Part shown: positions 8,722 to 18,018 of the stretch, piece after piece
Position numbering within the stretch: the first letter of the stretch is position 1
Layout: each line of letters begins with the position of its first letter
Source: Bryobacterales bacterium
GTDB lineage: Bacteria > Acidobacteriota > Terriglobia > Bryobacterales > Bryobacteraceae
NCBI GenBank assembly: GCA_020847975.1
Contig: JADLBD010000165.1
Span: 1 to 52,536 of the forward strand
Reading direction: 5' to 3'
DNA length: 52,536 bases
The notes under the pieces: model-generated
The model's input: the letters and a program-made list of their open reading frames with translations, nothing else
The model's database searches: none
Told to the model about the DNA's origin: nothing
Translations under genes and position numbers: made by a program

Positions 8722-9732
8722 TCAGAAGGAAAACAGCTTCGCCGCCGTCAAGCCGCGGATCTTGGCGCGGTCCCCTTCCGAAGCGAAGGCGAACATCTCG
8801 TCGAAGACCTGTACCGCCTTGCGGAACTCGTCCATGTTGGCTCCGAGCCCGCCCCAGATCATGCGGTCCGGGCCGAAAGCGTCGAAGGTGCGCCGTACGA
8901 GCGGCTGGACGTCCCTGTAGGGAAACGCTTGCTTCGAGGAGTAGCGCACCGCGGAAAATTTCATGTAGACCCGGCCCGCTTTGGCGAGCTTCAACACTTC
9001 CTGATATTCCGCCTGCGTGCCCTGTCCCGAGCGGGCGAGGTGGTCGAGGATTACCGGCGTATCGGGAAACTGCTTCACGACTTCGCCGATCTGGCGGGCC
9101 CAGTAGGGAATGAAATGCATCTGGATTCCCAATCCGAGGTCGTGCGCCGCCTCCCAGGTCTTCTTCATTTGCGGATGGCGCAGGTCGCGGTCGCGAATGG
9201 CTCCGGATGTCGTGGGTGGATCCTTCGGGGAGCGGTTGATGTGGATTCGCAAAGCAACGATACGTTTCCGATTGCGCTGGGTCAGTTCCATCATGCGCGC
9301 CGGCGTGCGCGGGTCAATGGGGTCGAACAGGCAGGTTCCTTTGAAGTAGCCGGGGGACGGCTCGTGGGCGAAGCAGTATTCGAGGTAGCGGTGGTCGTCC
9401 TGGTAGGGCTCGGGGTGCACGATGATAGTGTGGTCGAGTTTGGCTTCCGCGACGAGGCGGGCGTAGGCCTCGAGGGTCGCCGGCGGCGGTTTGTAGACGG
9501 CGTTGGGGTGGTAGGGAAAGCGGTTCGGGTCGAACAGATGAATGTGGGTGTCGATGACGAGTCCCTGGGGACGCCCGGCGGCTAGCGCCGGGGCGGCGAG
9601 AAGCGGAAGAGCAGTGCGCCGTGTCAGAAGCGCAAAGGGCACGTCCCGCGTCCGCAATGCCGAGGAAACATCGCAGTGTTTCGCGGCGCAGGCGGGTTCC
9701 GTCTTGCGCGTGTTCCGTGGAAGATTGTTCAT
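8722..9732 (-). CDS. Amidohydrolase-2 family metal-dependent hydrolase, exported
   Basis: TIM-barrel hydrolase of the Amidohydro_2 type (relatives include 2-pyrone-4,6-dicarboxylate lactonase and decarboxylases). Visible features are the metal-binding HxH in VIDTHIHLF, IIVHPEPYQDD, the histidine in IQMHFIPYW, VILDHLARSG, and a C-terminal MIWGGLGANMDEF followed by an AKIRGLTAAKLF helix. In most relatives the last barrel loop reads WGSDxP with a metal- or acid-base Asp; here the stretch is WGGLGAN, so that Asp is absent or replaced. ATG 9732 is given, but the N-terminus has a twin-arginine-like signal (LLTRRTALPLLAAPALAAG), so GTG 9642 is an equally good start. It is divergent from the DsbA-like gene with about 30-40 bases between them. 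Confidence 0.8.
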   Translation of the reverse strand: MNNLPRNTRKTEPACAAKHCDVSSALRTRDVPFALLTRRTALPLLAAPALAAGRPQGLVIDTHIHLFDPNRFPYHPNAVYKPPPATLEAYARLVAEAKLDHTIIVHPEPYQDDHRYLEYCFAHEPSPGYFKGTCLFDPIDPRTPARMMELTQRNRKRIVALRIHINRSPKDPPTTSGAIRDRDLRHPQMKKTWEAAHDLGLGIQMHFIPYWARQIGEVVKQFPDTPVILDHLARSGQGTQAEYQEVLKLAKAGRVYMKFSAVRYSSKQAFPYRDVQPLVRRTFDAFGPDRMIWGGLGANMDEFRKAVQVFDEMFAFASEGDRAKIRGLTAAKLFSF

Positions 9733-9761
9733 ATATGTTGAACCTACCGCAATAGGGGATA

Positions 9762-10664
9762 ATGGTGTGGATGAACCTCTTGCTGCGTGCCGGCGTGTTT
9801 CTGCTGGCCGGATGTCTCCTTCGCGCGCAGGCGCCTCCCCCACAGGACTGGCAGAAGGTTACCGATCTGCCCGCGCTCGATACATCGGGGCTGAGCGCGC
9901 CGCAAAAGGCGTCGCTGTTGAAGATCCTGCGCGAGGAAGGCTGCACCTGCAACTGCGGTATGCGGATAGCCGAATGCCGGGTGAAGGATCCACCCTGCGG
10001 CGACAGCCGGGCACTGGCATCCATCGCGGTGCAGCAACTGAAGGCGGGCAAGACGGAGGCGCAGATCCGGGCGGCGCTCAAGGATTCGGAACTGGCGCGC
10101 GCGCGGCGAGCGAATCTGTTCGGCGAGCCAGTGAAGCTGTCGCTCGAGGGTGCGCCATCGCGCGGCCCCGCCAACGCGCGGATCACGATTGTCGAGTTCT
10201 CCGATTTCCAATGCCCCTACTGCCGTATCGCGGCGAAGAACGTGTACACGCTGCTGAACATGTTCCCCAAAGACGCGCGCCTGGTGTACAAGCAGTTCCC
10301 GCTCGAAGACCATTCGCAGGCGGAGATTGCGGCGGAAGCCGCGCTGGCGGCGCACGCACAGGGCAAGTTCTGGGAACTGCACGACAAGATGTTCGCCGCC
10401 CCGCGCGAGATATCGCGCGCAAAGCTTGGGACCTGGGCCATGGAGTTGGGGCTCGACCTGGCGAAGTTCAATGCCGGCCTCAACAGCGGCAAGTACAAGG
10501 CGCAAGTGCGCAAGGATATTCAGGAGGGCGTGAGCGCCGGAGTGCAGGGCACGCCCACGTTTTTCATCAACGGACGCCAGTACCGCGGGGCGATGGACCC
10601 GGCGCAACTGAAGCCGATTCTCGAGGAAGAACTGAAAAAGCCGCTTCAGGCGAGAGCGCGTTAG
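9762..10664 (+). CDS. DsbA-like thiol oxidoreductase with cysteine-rich N-terminal segment
   Basis: Exported protein of 300 residues (297 if it starts at ATG 9771). The signal peptide/lipobox-like start (LLLRAGVFLLAGCLLRAQA) suggests a periplasmic or lipid-anchored location. About residues 60-80 hold a compact Cys cluster, CTCNCG-x5-C-x6-C. The C-terminal half is a thioredoxin-fold DsbA/DsbG-type domain: ITIVEFSDFQCPYC with the CPYC redox pair, a helical insertion, and the cis-Pro segment GVQGTPTFFING. Such enzymes form or isomerise disulfides in exported proteins. The Cys cluster recalls CcmH-like or metal-binding segments, but I cannot assign it. A GATAAT at 9758-9763 lies 7 bases before ATG 9771, which would make a leaderless start there. 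Confidence 0.85.
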   Translation: MVWMNLLLRAGVFLLAGCLLRAQAPPPQDWQKVTDLPALDTSGLSAPQKASLLKILREEGCTCNCGMRIAECRVKDPPCGDSRALASIAVQQLKAGKTEAQIRAALKDSELARARRANLFGEPVKLSLEGAPSRGPANARITIVEFSDFQCPYCRIAAKNVYTLLNMFPKDARLVYKQFPLEDHSQAEIAAEAALAAHAQGKFWELHDKMFAAPREISRAKLGTWAMELGLDLAKFNAGLNSGKYKAQVRKDIQEGVSAGVQGTPTFFINGRQYRGAMDPAQLKPILEEELKKPLQARAR

Positions 10665-10706
10665 TCGTGCTAGCCTTTGCATAGGTAGCCGCCAGGGCAC
10701 TGACCC

Positions 10707-11534
10707 ATGCGCTTGAAACCAGTTCTTCTCTCCGCAGGTGTTCTTGTCACGCTGTTTACCGCGGCACAAGCGCTCCAAAAACCATTCCGTGAATATCCCG
10801 GCTGGGAGTATGAGGCATTCCCGCTACCGAGAGACTATGCGGAGAAAACGGAGTGGGTATTTGCCCGCCTGATGTATCCGCCGATGGGCGGCGGGCGGCG
10901 CGGGCGCTTCGGGGGAGACTGGCGCGAGGGCGTCTCGGACTGGACCACGGACTATCCGCGGTCGGACCGGCACATCGTGCAGGCGCTGCGCCGGCTGACG
11001 CGGATTCACGCGCGATCCGTGGAGCAGCCGGTGAACCTCGACGACGGTGACGATGTGTACAATTGGCCGTTTCTATACGGCGTGGAAGTGGGCCATTGGA
11101 ACCTCACCGATCAGCAAGCCGCGAAGATGCGCGACTATCTGCTGCGCGGCGGCTTCTTCATGTGCGACGATTTTCACGGCACCTGGGAGTGGGAGATCTT
11201 CGTGAACAGTATGCGCCGCGTCTTTCCCGACCGGCCCATTGTCGACATCCCCAACAGCGACCCGATCTTTCATGTTCTGTATGACCTGGATAAGCGCTTC
11301 CAGGTGCCCGGGGCGCAGTATCTCTACACAGGGCGCATCTACGAATACGACGGCGTCGAGCCGCATTGGCGCGGCATCTATGACGACCGCGGGCGGCTGA
11401 TGGTGGCCATCTGTCACAACATGGATCTGGGCGATTCCTGGGAGTGGGCGGATGATCCGAACTATCCGGAGAGGTTTTCGGGGCTGGGAATCCGGATCGC
11501 GGTGAACTACATCATGTACGCGATGAGCCACTGA
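10707..11534 (+). CDS. Exported DUF4159 domain protein
   Basis: Predicted 275-residue secreted protein with a Sec signal peptide (LKPVLLSAGVLVTLFTAAQA). The mature part matches the DUF4159 pattern as I know it: EWVFARLMYP near the start, a DWTTDYPRSDRHIVQALRRL block, then RDYLLRGGFFMCDDFHG and IPNSDPIFHVLYDL, and the ending SGLGIRIAVNYIMYAM. The domain has a class-I glutamine amidotransferase-like look (strand-loop 'GGFFMCDDFHG') and occurs in bacterial membrane or surface gene sets; no reaction is established. It follows the DsbA-like gene by 42 bases and precedes the sulfatase by 61 bases, so a shared transcript is possible but not shown. Confidence 0.82.
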   Translation: MRLKPVLLSAGVLVTLFTAAQALQKPFREYPGWEYEAFPLPRDYAEKTEWVFARLMYPPMGGGRRGRFGGDWREGVSDWTTDYPRSDRHIVQALRRLTRIHARSVEQPVNLDDGDDVYNWPFLYGVEVGHWNLTDQQAAKMRDYLLRGGFFMCDDFHGTWEWEIFVNSMRRVFPDRPIVDIPNSDPIFHVLYDLDKRFQVPGAQYLYTGRIYEYDGVEPHWRGIYDDRGRLMVAICHNMDLGDSWEWADDPNYPERFSGLGIRIAVNYIMYAMSH

Positions 11535-11595
11535 GCAACGCTCCGCACGGCCGGCGGACGTGTGCATTGCTGAAGTGTGTATGATGAGAGGCGTT

Positions 11596-13161
11596 ATGGA
11601 ATCCATCTCCCGGCGGAGGATGCTTGCGCTCTCCTCGTTAACCTGCGGGCCGCTTTCCGGGCTCGCCTTCGGATCCGCGGCCGGAGCGAAAAGGCCGAAC
11701 ATCCTGTTCATCATGACGGACGATCATGCTTCGCAGGCGATCAGTTGCTACGGCAGCAAAGTGAACCGGACCCCGAACCTCGACCGGATCGCCAGTGAAG
11801 GCATGCGAATGGACCGGGTGTTTGCGACGAATTCGATCTGCACGCCGAGCCGCGCCACCATTCTCACGGGCAAGTACAGTCATCTGAACGGAGTGCCGGT
11901 TTTCAACCGCTTTGACGGCTCGCAGCCAACGGTAGCGAAGATGCTTCAGAAGGCCGGCTACTATACTGCGATGATCGGGAAATGGCACCTGGGAAGCGAC
12001 CCTACCGGGTTCGATTATTGGAACATCCTTCCCGGACAGGGTGTCTACAACAACCCGACCTTCTATGACAAGGATGGCTCGGAGACGTACAAAGGCTACG
12101 CCACGGACGTGATCACGGACATCACCATCGAAGCATTGAAGAACCGTCCGAAAGACAAGCCGTTTTTCATGATGTCGCATCACAAGGCGCCACACCGGGA
12201 ATGGACACCCGACGAGAAGCACAGGAAGATGTTCGAGCACAAGCACATCCCGGAGCCGGCCAATCTGCGGGACGACTACTCGGGCAGGACCGATGCGCTT
12301 CGCGAGCAGCGACAGTCGGTTTTCCGCGACCTGACGCGGCGCGACCTGAAGCTCAAACCGCCGGCCGGACTTTCCGGCGCGGAACTGAATCAGTGGTTGG
12401 GCGTGAAGCCCACGGAAGTGGAAACGGAGATTGACGGGGTCAAGAAGACGTTACGGGGCAAGGAACTGGAGGACTGGAAATACCAGCGGTACATGCAGGA
12501 TTACCTGGCCTGCGTGCAGAGCGTGGATGACAACGTAGGCCGTCTGCTGGATTGGCTGGATTCGAACGGGTTCCGGGACAACACGGTTGTGATGTACACG
12601 AGTGATCAAGGCTTCTTTCTGGGCGAGCATGGACTATACGACAAGCGCTTCATGTACGAGGAGGCCCTGCGGATGCCGTTCCTGGTTCGCTGGCCGGGCG
12701 TGATCCGGCCGGGCAGCACTTCGTCCGCGATTGGGATCAACTGCGATTTTGCTCCGACGTTCCTGGATCTGGCCGGCCAGCCGGCGCCGAAGGACATGCA
12801 GGGACGCAGCTTCCTCCCGATCTGGGAAGGGAAAACTCCGCGGGATTGGCGCAGCGCGATGTATTACCGCTACTACCACGATCCCGGGGACCACAACACG
12901 CGGGCTCATTATGGAATTCGCACCGCCACGCACAAACTGATTTACTTCTGGAAGAAGGACCAGTGGGAGTGCTACGACCTGGTAGCCGACCCGCATGAGA
13001 TGCACAACATCTATAACGATCCCAAGGCGCGGAAGACGGTGGCGATGTTGAAGCAGGAACTGTACCGGCTCAAGAAGGAGATGAAGGACGACGACCAGTT
13101 TGCGAATGAACAACCCAAGGAGTCGTCATACGTACAGGCGCCGCCCCCCAAGAAGCGGTGA
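11596..13161 (+). CDS. Tat-exported sulfatase (type I, formylglycine-dependent)
   Basis: Arylsulfatase-superfamily hydrolase of about 521 residues that removes sulfate esters, probably from sulfated polysaccharides or glycans. The start at ATG 11596 gives a Tat signal (SISRRRMLALSSL). Catalytic features: the NILFIMTDDH metal ligands, then CTPSRATILTG, in which the first Cys (about residue 82) is the one matured to formylglycine. They are followed by MIGKWHLG, a YTSDQGFFLGEHGLYDKR metal-site block and a C-terminal RYYHDPGDHNTRAHYG substrate loop. It needs a formylglycine-generating enzyme, which is not in the window. Longer frames start at GTG 11560, but those residues do not fit a signal peptide. 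The stop is 13 bases from the stop of the convergent receptor gene. Confidence 0.92.
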   Translation: MESISRRRMLALSSLTCGPLSGLAFGSAAGAKRPNILFIMTDDHASQAISCYGSKVNRTPNLDRIASEGMRMDRVFATNSICTPSRATILTGKYSHLNGVPVFNRFDGSQPTVAKMLQKAGYYTAMIGKWHLGSDPTGFDYWNILPGQGVYNNPTFYDKDGSETYKGYATDVITDITIEALKNRPKDKPFFMMSHHKAPHREWTPDEKHRKMFEHKHIPEPANLRDDYSGRTDALREQRQSVFRDLTRRDLKLKPPAGLSGAELNQWLGVKPTEVETEIDGVKKTLRGKELEDWKYQRYMQDYLACVQSVDDNVGRLLDWLDSNGFRDNTVVMYTSDQGFFLGEHGLYDKRFMYEEALRMPFLVRWPGVIRPGSTSSAIGINCDFAPTFLDLAGQPAPKDMQGRSFLPIWEGKTPRDWRSAMYYRYYHDPGDHNTRAHYGIRTATHKLIYFWKKDQWECYDLVADPHEMHNIYNDPKARKTVAMLKQELYRLKKEMKDDDQFANEQPKESSYVQAPPPKKR

Positions 13162-13174
13162 GGAACACGCGCTA

Positions 13175-16100
13175 CTAAAAGAACACGCGTGCTCCCACCT
13201 GGATGACCCGGCTGCCGCTGCCGCCCAGGATCTTGCCGCTGTTCACGTTCGGTAAGCCGCCGTCGCGCGTGTCCGCGATGGAACTGGTCGGCCCGCCGAG
13301 ATTGAAGTGATTGAAGGCGTCGAAGAGATCGGTTCTCAACTGGAGCCGGTAGCGGTCGCGGATAGGGAAGTTCTTCGCGAAGCTGATGTCCCAGTTCGCA
13401 GAACCAGGCGCGAACAGCGAATTGCGTGCCGAGTTGCCCCAGGTCCACGGTGTAGGCGGCGCGAAGGCGCTGGGGTTGAACCACGGGACGCCACTGATGA
13501 TGTCATGCCCACTGCCTTGTCCCGAGTAGGCATCCGAACCAGCGACGCGATCGGCGCGTCCGCCCCACCAGCCCACATAGTTGGAGGGAACTCCGAAGCT
13601 GACCGAGAACGGAGGTCCGGTCACGTAGGTGGTGATTCCCGAAACCTGCCACCCGCCGATCACCGCGTCGGCAACCTTGTTGATTCCGCTGAGAAACTGC
13701 CTGCCGCGCCCGAACGGCAATTCATACATGTAGTTGAAGACGAGGCTGTGCCGGCGGATGCCGGAGCTGTTGCCATAGTCCAACCCGGGGAAATTCGGAT
13801 TCTGCGGCGCGCCGACAGCTTCCAGGTTGTCCAGGCTGCGCGTCCAGGCGTACTCCAGTTGGAACAGGAGTCCCTTGCTGAAACGCCTGGTCACTCCTAA
13901 CTGTAGCTGGCCGAAATTCTGAGAGGCGCCGCTGCGCGTCGCCAGGATGCCCGCCCATGGCTGATAGGGGCGCTGATTCTGAATGGTCACATTCGGCGTT
14001 TGGGTGCGCGGAACGTTGATGTCACCGAAGAACCACTGGAGGTGGTGCGACTGGCTGCCGGCATAGGTGGCGCGAACCGCCCAATCGGAATTGAATTGAT
14101 GCTCCAGGGTGGCGTTCCACTGTTGGATGGCGGCGTTCTTGAAATCCCGCTGCATGGCGTAAATGGTGGGGTTGGGGGATGCTCCGGCAACCAGTTGCAA
14201 CGACGCCGGGAACGGGTTGGCGAAGGTAATGTCGGGGACAAACGGAGCGGCCGGCTTACCGGGAAGTTGCGTAACGTAGTTCGAGCCCGCGAAGCCTCCC
14301 AGACCGCCCACCCACGGGGGGCTCAAAATGTCATCGCGCGAGCCGACATAAGCGGGATTGAAGTTGTAGTAGACGCCGTAGCCGCCGCGGAATACCGTCT
14401 TCGAATCGTTGAACGGGCGGTAGGCAAACCCGATCCGGGGTCCCCAGTTATTCTTGTCTCCGATCATGTAGCGGGAGGGAATTCCCAGCGCCTGGGTGGT
14501 GGTGAAGTTGTAGGCGTTAAACATTGCCAGGGACGCTCCCACGGGAGGGAAGACGGCCTTGTCTGAATCCTGCGGCAGCGCCAAGCGGTTCGTAGCAGGG
14601 TCCCAATAGGTGGAGTAACCGTTCTGCCAGTTCCAGGGCGTCTGGTACATGTAGCGGACGCCGTAGTAGATGGTCAGATTCTTGCGGGCCTGCCAGGTGT
14701 CCTGTGCATAGGCTTCCGTGTCCCAGTTCCAATACACGCCTGAGAATACGCCGGCGAGACCCGTCACCGACTGGTTCACCGCGCCCAGGAGGAAGTCCGC
14801 GTAGGCATTGCCTTGGGAGGTAGGCTGATTCGGCCATCCCTTATTCCCGGTCCATTGGCCGTTGAAGCTGAACGTACCCAGGGGGGCGTTGGGGTTCGGT
14901 CCGTAGCTCTTATACGTGGTGGTCTGGGCGCCGAACTTGAAAGTGTGCTTGCCCTTCACCCAGGTGATGTTGTCGGTCCATTCCATGTCGAAGGCATGCG
15001 AATAATAACCCTTGCCGTAGTCGTAAAACATGCCGGTGTAGCCGGCGATGTTCATTGTCGGCAGTCCGCGGTTGGGGCTTGGCGTCAATTGGGGAAACAG
15101 CTTGGTGGGATCGAAATCGAGGTTCATCCCGGTACGGATGTTGGGGTGATCGAACCAGGCGAAGCGGAAATCGTTCAGGAGCGTGGGGCTGAAGGTGTGG
15201 GTCTCGACCAGGCTATAGCCGAACGTCTTGTAGCCGAAGTTTGAAGCCTGGCCGTAGGTGGACGGGTAGTTCTGCTGTACTCCGAATGGATCACCGATGT
15301 TGCGCGTATATACACCGTAAAGTTGGTCCTTACTGGAGATGTTATAGTCGATGCGCAGATCCATCGAGTTCATCGACTGCGCCGCGGCGTTCAAGCCGAA
15401 GAAGTTCACGCCCGCGCCCGGGACCCCCGCATTGTTCACCGCCTGTGTGGGCGCGGGGAGAAATTTGTTCAACGCCTGCGCTTGCGAAGTGATCATGTTC
15501 GACGGAATTTTGTTGAACGGGAAGGGGTTGCCTGTCCACGGGTTGTATAACTGGGTTCCCTTCGGGTCGGCGCACTCTCCGCTCGAACCGTAACTGGAGC
15601 ACAGTGCGCCAAAATCGCCGTCCCGCATGGCCATGCCGGGAATGGTAAGCTGCGGCGAAGTGTAGGTGCGATTCCGCAAGCCGGCGTAGTCGAAGAAGAA
15701 AAACGCCTTGTTCTTCTTGATCGGCCCGCCTATGTTTACTCCGAACTGGTTGCGGACAAAGGGCGAGCGCGGCCTGTTGTTGGCGTTGTTGACGAACGTA
15801 TTGGCATTCAGCGACTTGTTCTGGTTCAACTCATAGGCGTCGCCGTGAATACTGTTGGAGCCGGACTTGGTCACCATGGTGATGGTGCCCAGTTGCCGGT
15901 ACTCGGCATTCGTGTTGTAAGCCTCGACCTTGAATTCCTGCATCGACTGGACGGGCGGGAGACTGACCATACCCATGCCATAGGAATAAGCTCCGGCTCC
16001 ATTGCCGAAGTCATTGGCCTGCGTGCCGTTGATGGTGAAGTTGAACGAGCCCCAGTGGGTGGCGCCACCTGTCTGGGGGCTGGAGCCCGAAACCTGTGCG

Positions 16101-16600
16101 CCGGGCACGAGGGCCATCAACGCGTCGATGGACTGGAGCGCCAGGGGGAGTTCCGCCATCTGCCGCGGCGAGATGGTTCCGCCGATGGTGGGGCTTTCGG
16201 TCTTAACAAGCGAGGCTTCTCCGCTCACCGTGACGCTCTGCTGCACTTCGCCAACCCGCAGTTCCGCGTTCACGCGAACCGACTGGGAGGCGAGCACCTG
16301 TACGCCGGTGGTGCGGCTGCTCTGGAAACCTTCGCGCGATACGCTTACGGTGTACACACCGGGTTGCAGATTCGTCACCGAGTAAGTTCCGGAGGCGTCA
16401 GCTTTCGCTTTTACACTTATGCCCGTGCCTTCGTTCGTTACTGTGATTTGCGCTTCCGGCACGCCCGCGCCGCTGGGATCGCTTACCTGGCCGACAATCG
16501 AACTGGAGATGATCTGCGCCATGCCGGCTGAAGCCGCCAGCAGGACAATTAGCATTGCAAGCCAACAGGCTGCAACCTGTAACGTATTGAATCTTTTCAT
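13175..16600 (-). CDS. Oar-like TonB-dependent outer-membrane receptor with CarboxypepD-regulatory domain (receptor 1)
   Basis: Outer-membrane beta-barrel protein of 1141 residues. ATG 16600 is preceded by a GGGGAG ribosome-binding site and begins a Sec signal peptide (about 30 residues, ending ASAGMAQ). Residues about 32-115 form a carboxypeptidase-regulatory-like (transthyretin-type) domain (SSIVGQVSDPSGAGVPEAQI, then GTYSVTNLQPGVYTVSV). A plug-like segment follows (ETxSPTIGGTISPRQMAELPL, TITMVTKSGSNSIHGDAYE) and then a long barrel ending GARVFF with the terminal Phe of outer-membrane proteins. This is the large receptor family amplified in acidobacteria, taken to import oligomers or oligosaccharides. 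There is no SusD partner next to it. It converges on the sulfatase gene, so a link to a sulfated glycan is possible but only inferred. Confidence 0.93.
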   Translation of the reverse strand: MKRFNTLQVAACWLAMLIVLLAASAGMAQIISSSIVGQVSDPSGAGVPEAQITVTNEGTGISVKAKADASGTYSVTNLQPGVYTVSVSREGFQSSRTTGVQVLASQSVRVNAELRVGEVQQSVTVSGEASLVKTESPTIGGTISPRQMAELPLALQSIDALMALVPGAQVSGSSPQTGGATHWGSFNFTINGTQANDFGNGAGAYSYGMGMVSLPPVQSMQEFKVEAYNTNAEYRQLGTITMVTKSGSNSIHGDAYELNQNKSLNANTFVNNANNRPRSPFVRNQFGVNIGGPIKKNKAFFFFDYAGLRNRTYTSPQLTIPGMAMRDGDFGALCSSYGSSGECADPKGTQLYNPWTGNPFPFNKIPSNMITSQAQALNKFLPAPTQAVNNAGVPGAGVNFFGLNAAAQSMNSMDLRIDYNISSKDQLYGVYTRNIGDPFGVQQNYPSTYGQASNFGYKTFGYSLVETHTFSPTLLNDFRFAWFDHPNIRTGMNLDFDPTKLFPQLTPSPNRGLPTMNIAGYTGMFYDYGKGYYSHAFDMEWTDNITWVKGKHTFKFGAQTTTYKSYGPNPNAPLGTFSFNGQWTGNKGWPNQPTSQGNAYADFLLGAVNQSVTGLAGVFSGVYWNWDTEAYAQDTWQARKNLTIYYGVRYMYQTPWNWQNGYSTYWDPATNRLALPQDSDKAVFPPVGASLAMFNAYNFTTTQALGIPSRYMIGDKNNWGPRIGFAYRPFNDSKTVFRGGYGVYYNFNPAYVGSRDDILSPPWVGGLGGFAGSNYVTQLPGKPAAPFVPDITFANPFPASLQLVAGASPNPTIYAMQRDFKNAAIQQWNATLEHQFNSDWAVRATYAGSQSHHLQWFFGDINVPRTQTPNVTIQNQRPYQPWAGILATRSGASQNFGQLQLGVTRRFSKGLLFQLEYAWTRSLDNLEAVGAPQNPNFPGLDYGNSSGIRRHSLVFNYMYELPFGRGRQFLSGINKVADAVIGGWQVSGITTYVTGPPFSVSFGVPSNYVGWWGGRADRVAGSDAYSGQGSGHDIISGVPWFNPSAFAPPTPWTWGNSARNSLFAPGSANWDISFAKNFPIRDRYRLQLRTDLFDAFNHFNLGGPTSSIADTRDGGLPNVNSGKILGGSGSRVIQVGARVFF

Positions 16601-16873
16601 CTTGAGACTCCCCTCGGGATCGGAACTTACGGGGCGTGCGCGGAGTTTTCTTACGTTCCCCGTCGTAACCCTGATTTCCGAATTGTATCTCACGGAGGTA
16701 CACCGCTGGGATGCGCGAGCTTGGATCGAGGCGCGCGTAGGGCCCATGATCCTGCACCCGATTCGGATGGTATATACTGAGCGCACCTGGGAAACCAAGA
16801 ATTTGGAAATCCTGGCTGGCAGGACACGATGTAAGATCTGGATACGTTGTTCTTGCCACCGAAGAGGGGAACT

Positions 16874-17866
16874 ATGAGCAAACTGACTCGGCGCAGTTGG
16901 ATTCAGGCCGCCAGTGCGTCTGCCGGCCTATTGGCAATCACATCGTCGGACAACCCCCTTGTGCAGGTTGCCGCTGCAAAAGGCAAGAGCGATTCCTTGC
17001 CGGTGCAGCTCTACAAGAGTCTCGCGGAATCTCAAAAGCAGAACCTCTGTTTGCCGGTGGATCACCCTAAACGTCAGTACATCAGTAATTGGTGGTACAT
17101 CCATCCCGAGCACCGCATCCCCAACAGCTTTACTCCTGAGCAACAGGAACTGATCCGGAAAATCTTCGACTCCATGCACAGTCCTGAGCTTCGGGATGCC
17201 GTCAACAATCAGGTCTTGATTGACCAATACGGCGATGCGAAGAACGCTCCTTCCGCCGGTTTCTTCGGTACGCCCGAAGATGAGGACTTCGAGTTCATCT
17301 TCACCGGGCACCACGTCACCCGGCGTTGCAACGGGCATTTCGACAAGGGCAAGGGATTTGGGGGCGCCCCAATCTTTTATGGACACTACCCACACCCGGT
17401 CAAGAATGGCAAAGAGAATTTCAACGAGACTAAAGATCACCCCGGCAATCCTTACTGGTATCAGGGCAAGCTTTTCAACTGGTTTGTGGACGCTCTCGAT
17501 GGCCGTCAGCAGGCAATGGGGTTGGTTTCCGTCGAGCCTCGCGGGGAAGAGCCCGATGCCGTCATCAAGATTGAGTCCGCCAAACGCGGCTTACCCTGCT
17601 CCGAACTGAGTGCCGACCAAAAGAAATTGCTCCTCGAAACGATGCGCGGCATGATGGCCATGTTCCGCGAGGACGATGTCCACGCTACCATCGAGACCAT
17701 CCGCAAGAAGCACATCGTCAATCAACTCCAGGTCTCATGGTATGGCGGGAAGTACGACATCGGTTCCGACAAGGTCTGGGACACATGGCAAATTGAGGGC
17801 CCGGACATGGTCTGGTACTTCCGCGGCGTGCCCCACATTCACTGCTACTTTCACTTGAAGGCCTAG
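16874..17866 (+). CDS. Tat-signal protein, DUF3500-like
   Basis: Secreted protein of 330 residues beginning with a Tat signal (SKLTRRSWIQAASASAG) at ATG 16874, which has a GAGGGG ribosome-binding site. I recognise a DUF3500-like layout: FTPEQQELIRKIFDSMHSPE, a GFFGTPEDEDFEFIFTGHH core with paired His, FGGAPIFYGHYPHP, then LFNWFVDALDGRQQAMGLV. The ending YFRGVPHIHCYFHLKA again carries several His, consistent with a metal site. No activity is established for the family. The gene is divergent from receptor 1 (273 bases between starts) and, unlike most genes to the right of 9 kb, its + strand is C-rich, so base usage differs from its neighbours. Confidence 0.65.
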   Translation: MSKLTRRSWIQAASASAGLLAITSSDNPLVQVAAAKGKSDSLPVQLYKSLAESQKQNLCLPVDHPKRQYISNWWYIHPEHRIPNSFTPEQQELIRKIFDSMHSPELRDAVNNQVLIDQYGDAKNAPSAGFFGTPEDEDFEFIFTGHHVTRRCNGHFDKGKGFGGAPIFYGHYPHPVKNGKENFNETKDHPGNPYWYQGKLFNWFVDALDGRQQAMGLVSVEPRGEEPDAVIKIESAKRGLPCSELSADQKKLLLETMRGMMAMFREDDVHATIETIRKKHIVNQLQVSWYGGKYDIGSDKVWDTWQIEGPDMVWYFRGVPHIHCYFHLKA

Positions 17867-18018
17867 CTTGAACGAGAACGCAGGCATCGCGGATGGCAAT
17901 GCGCTCACGCGGTAAAGCTACCTCGCTTCCGCTCCGGCTGGCATGATTGGCTTCTAGCCTGGCCTTGCTCTGCGGCAGTACTCTCGACGGTGACCCGGGT
18001 ATATCCGTATGCGACTAC

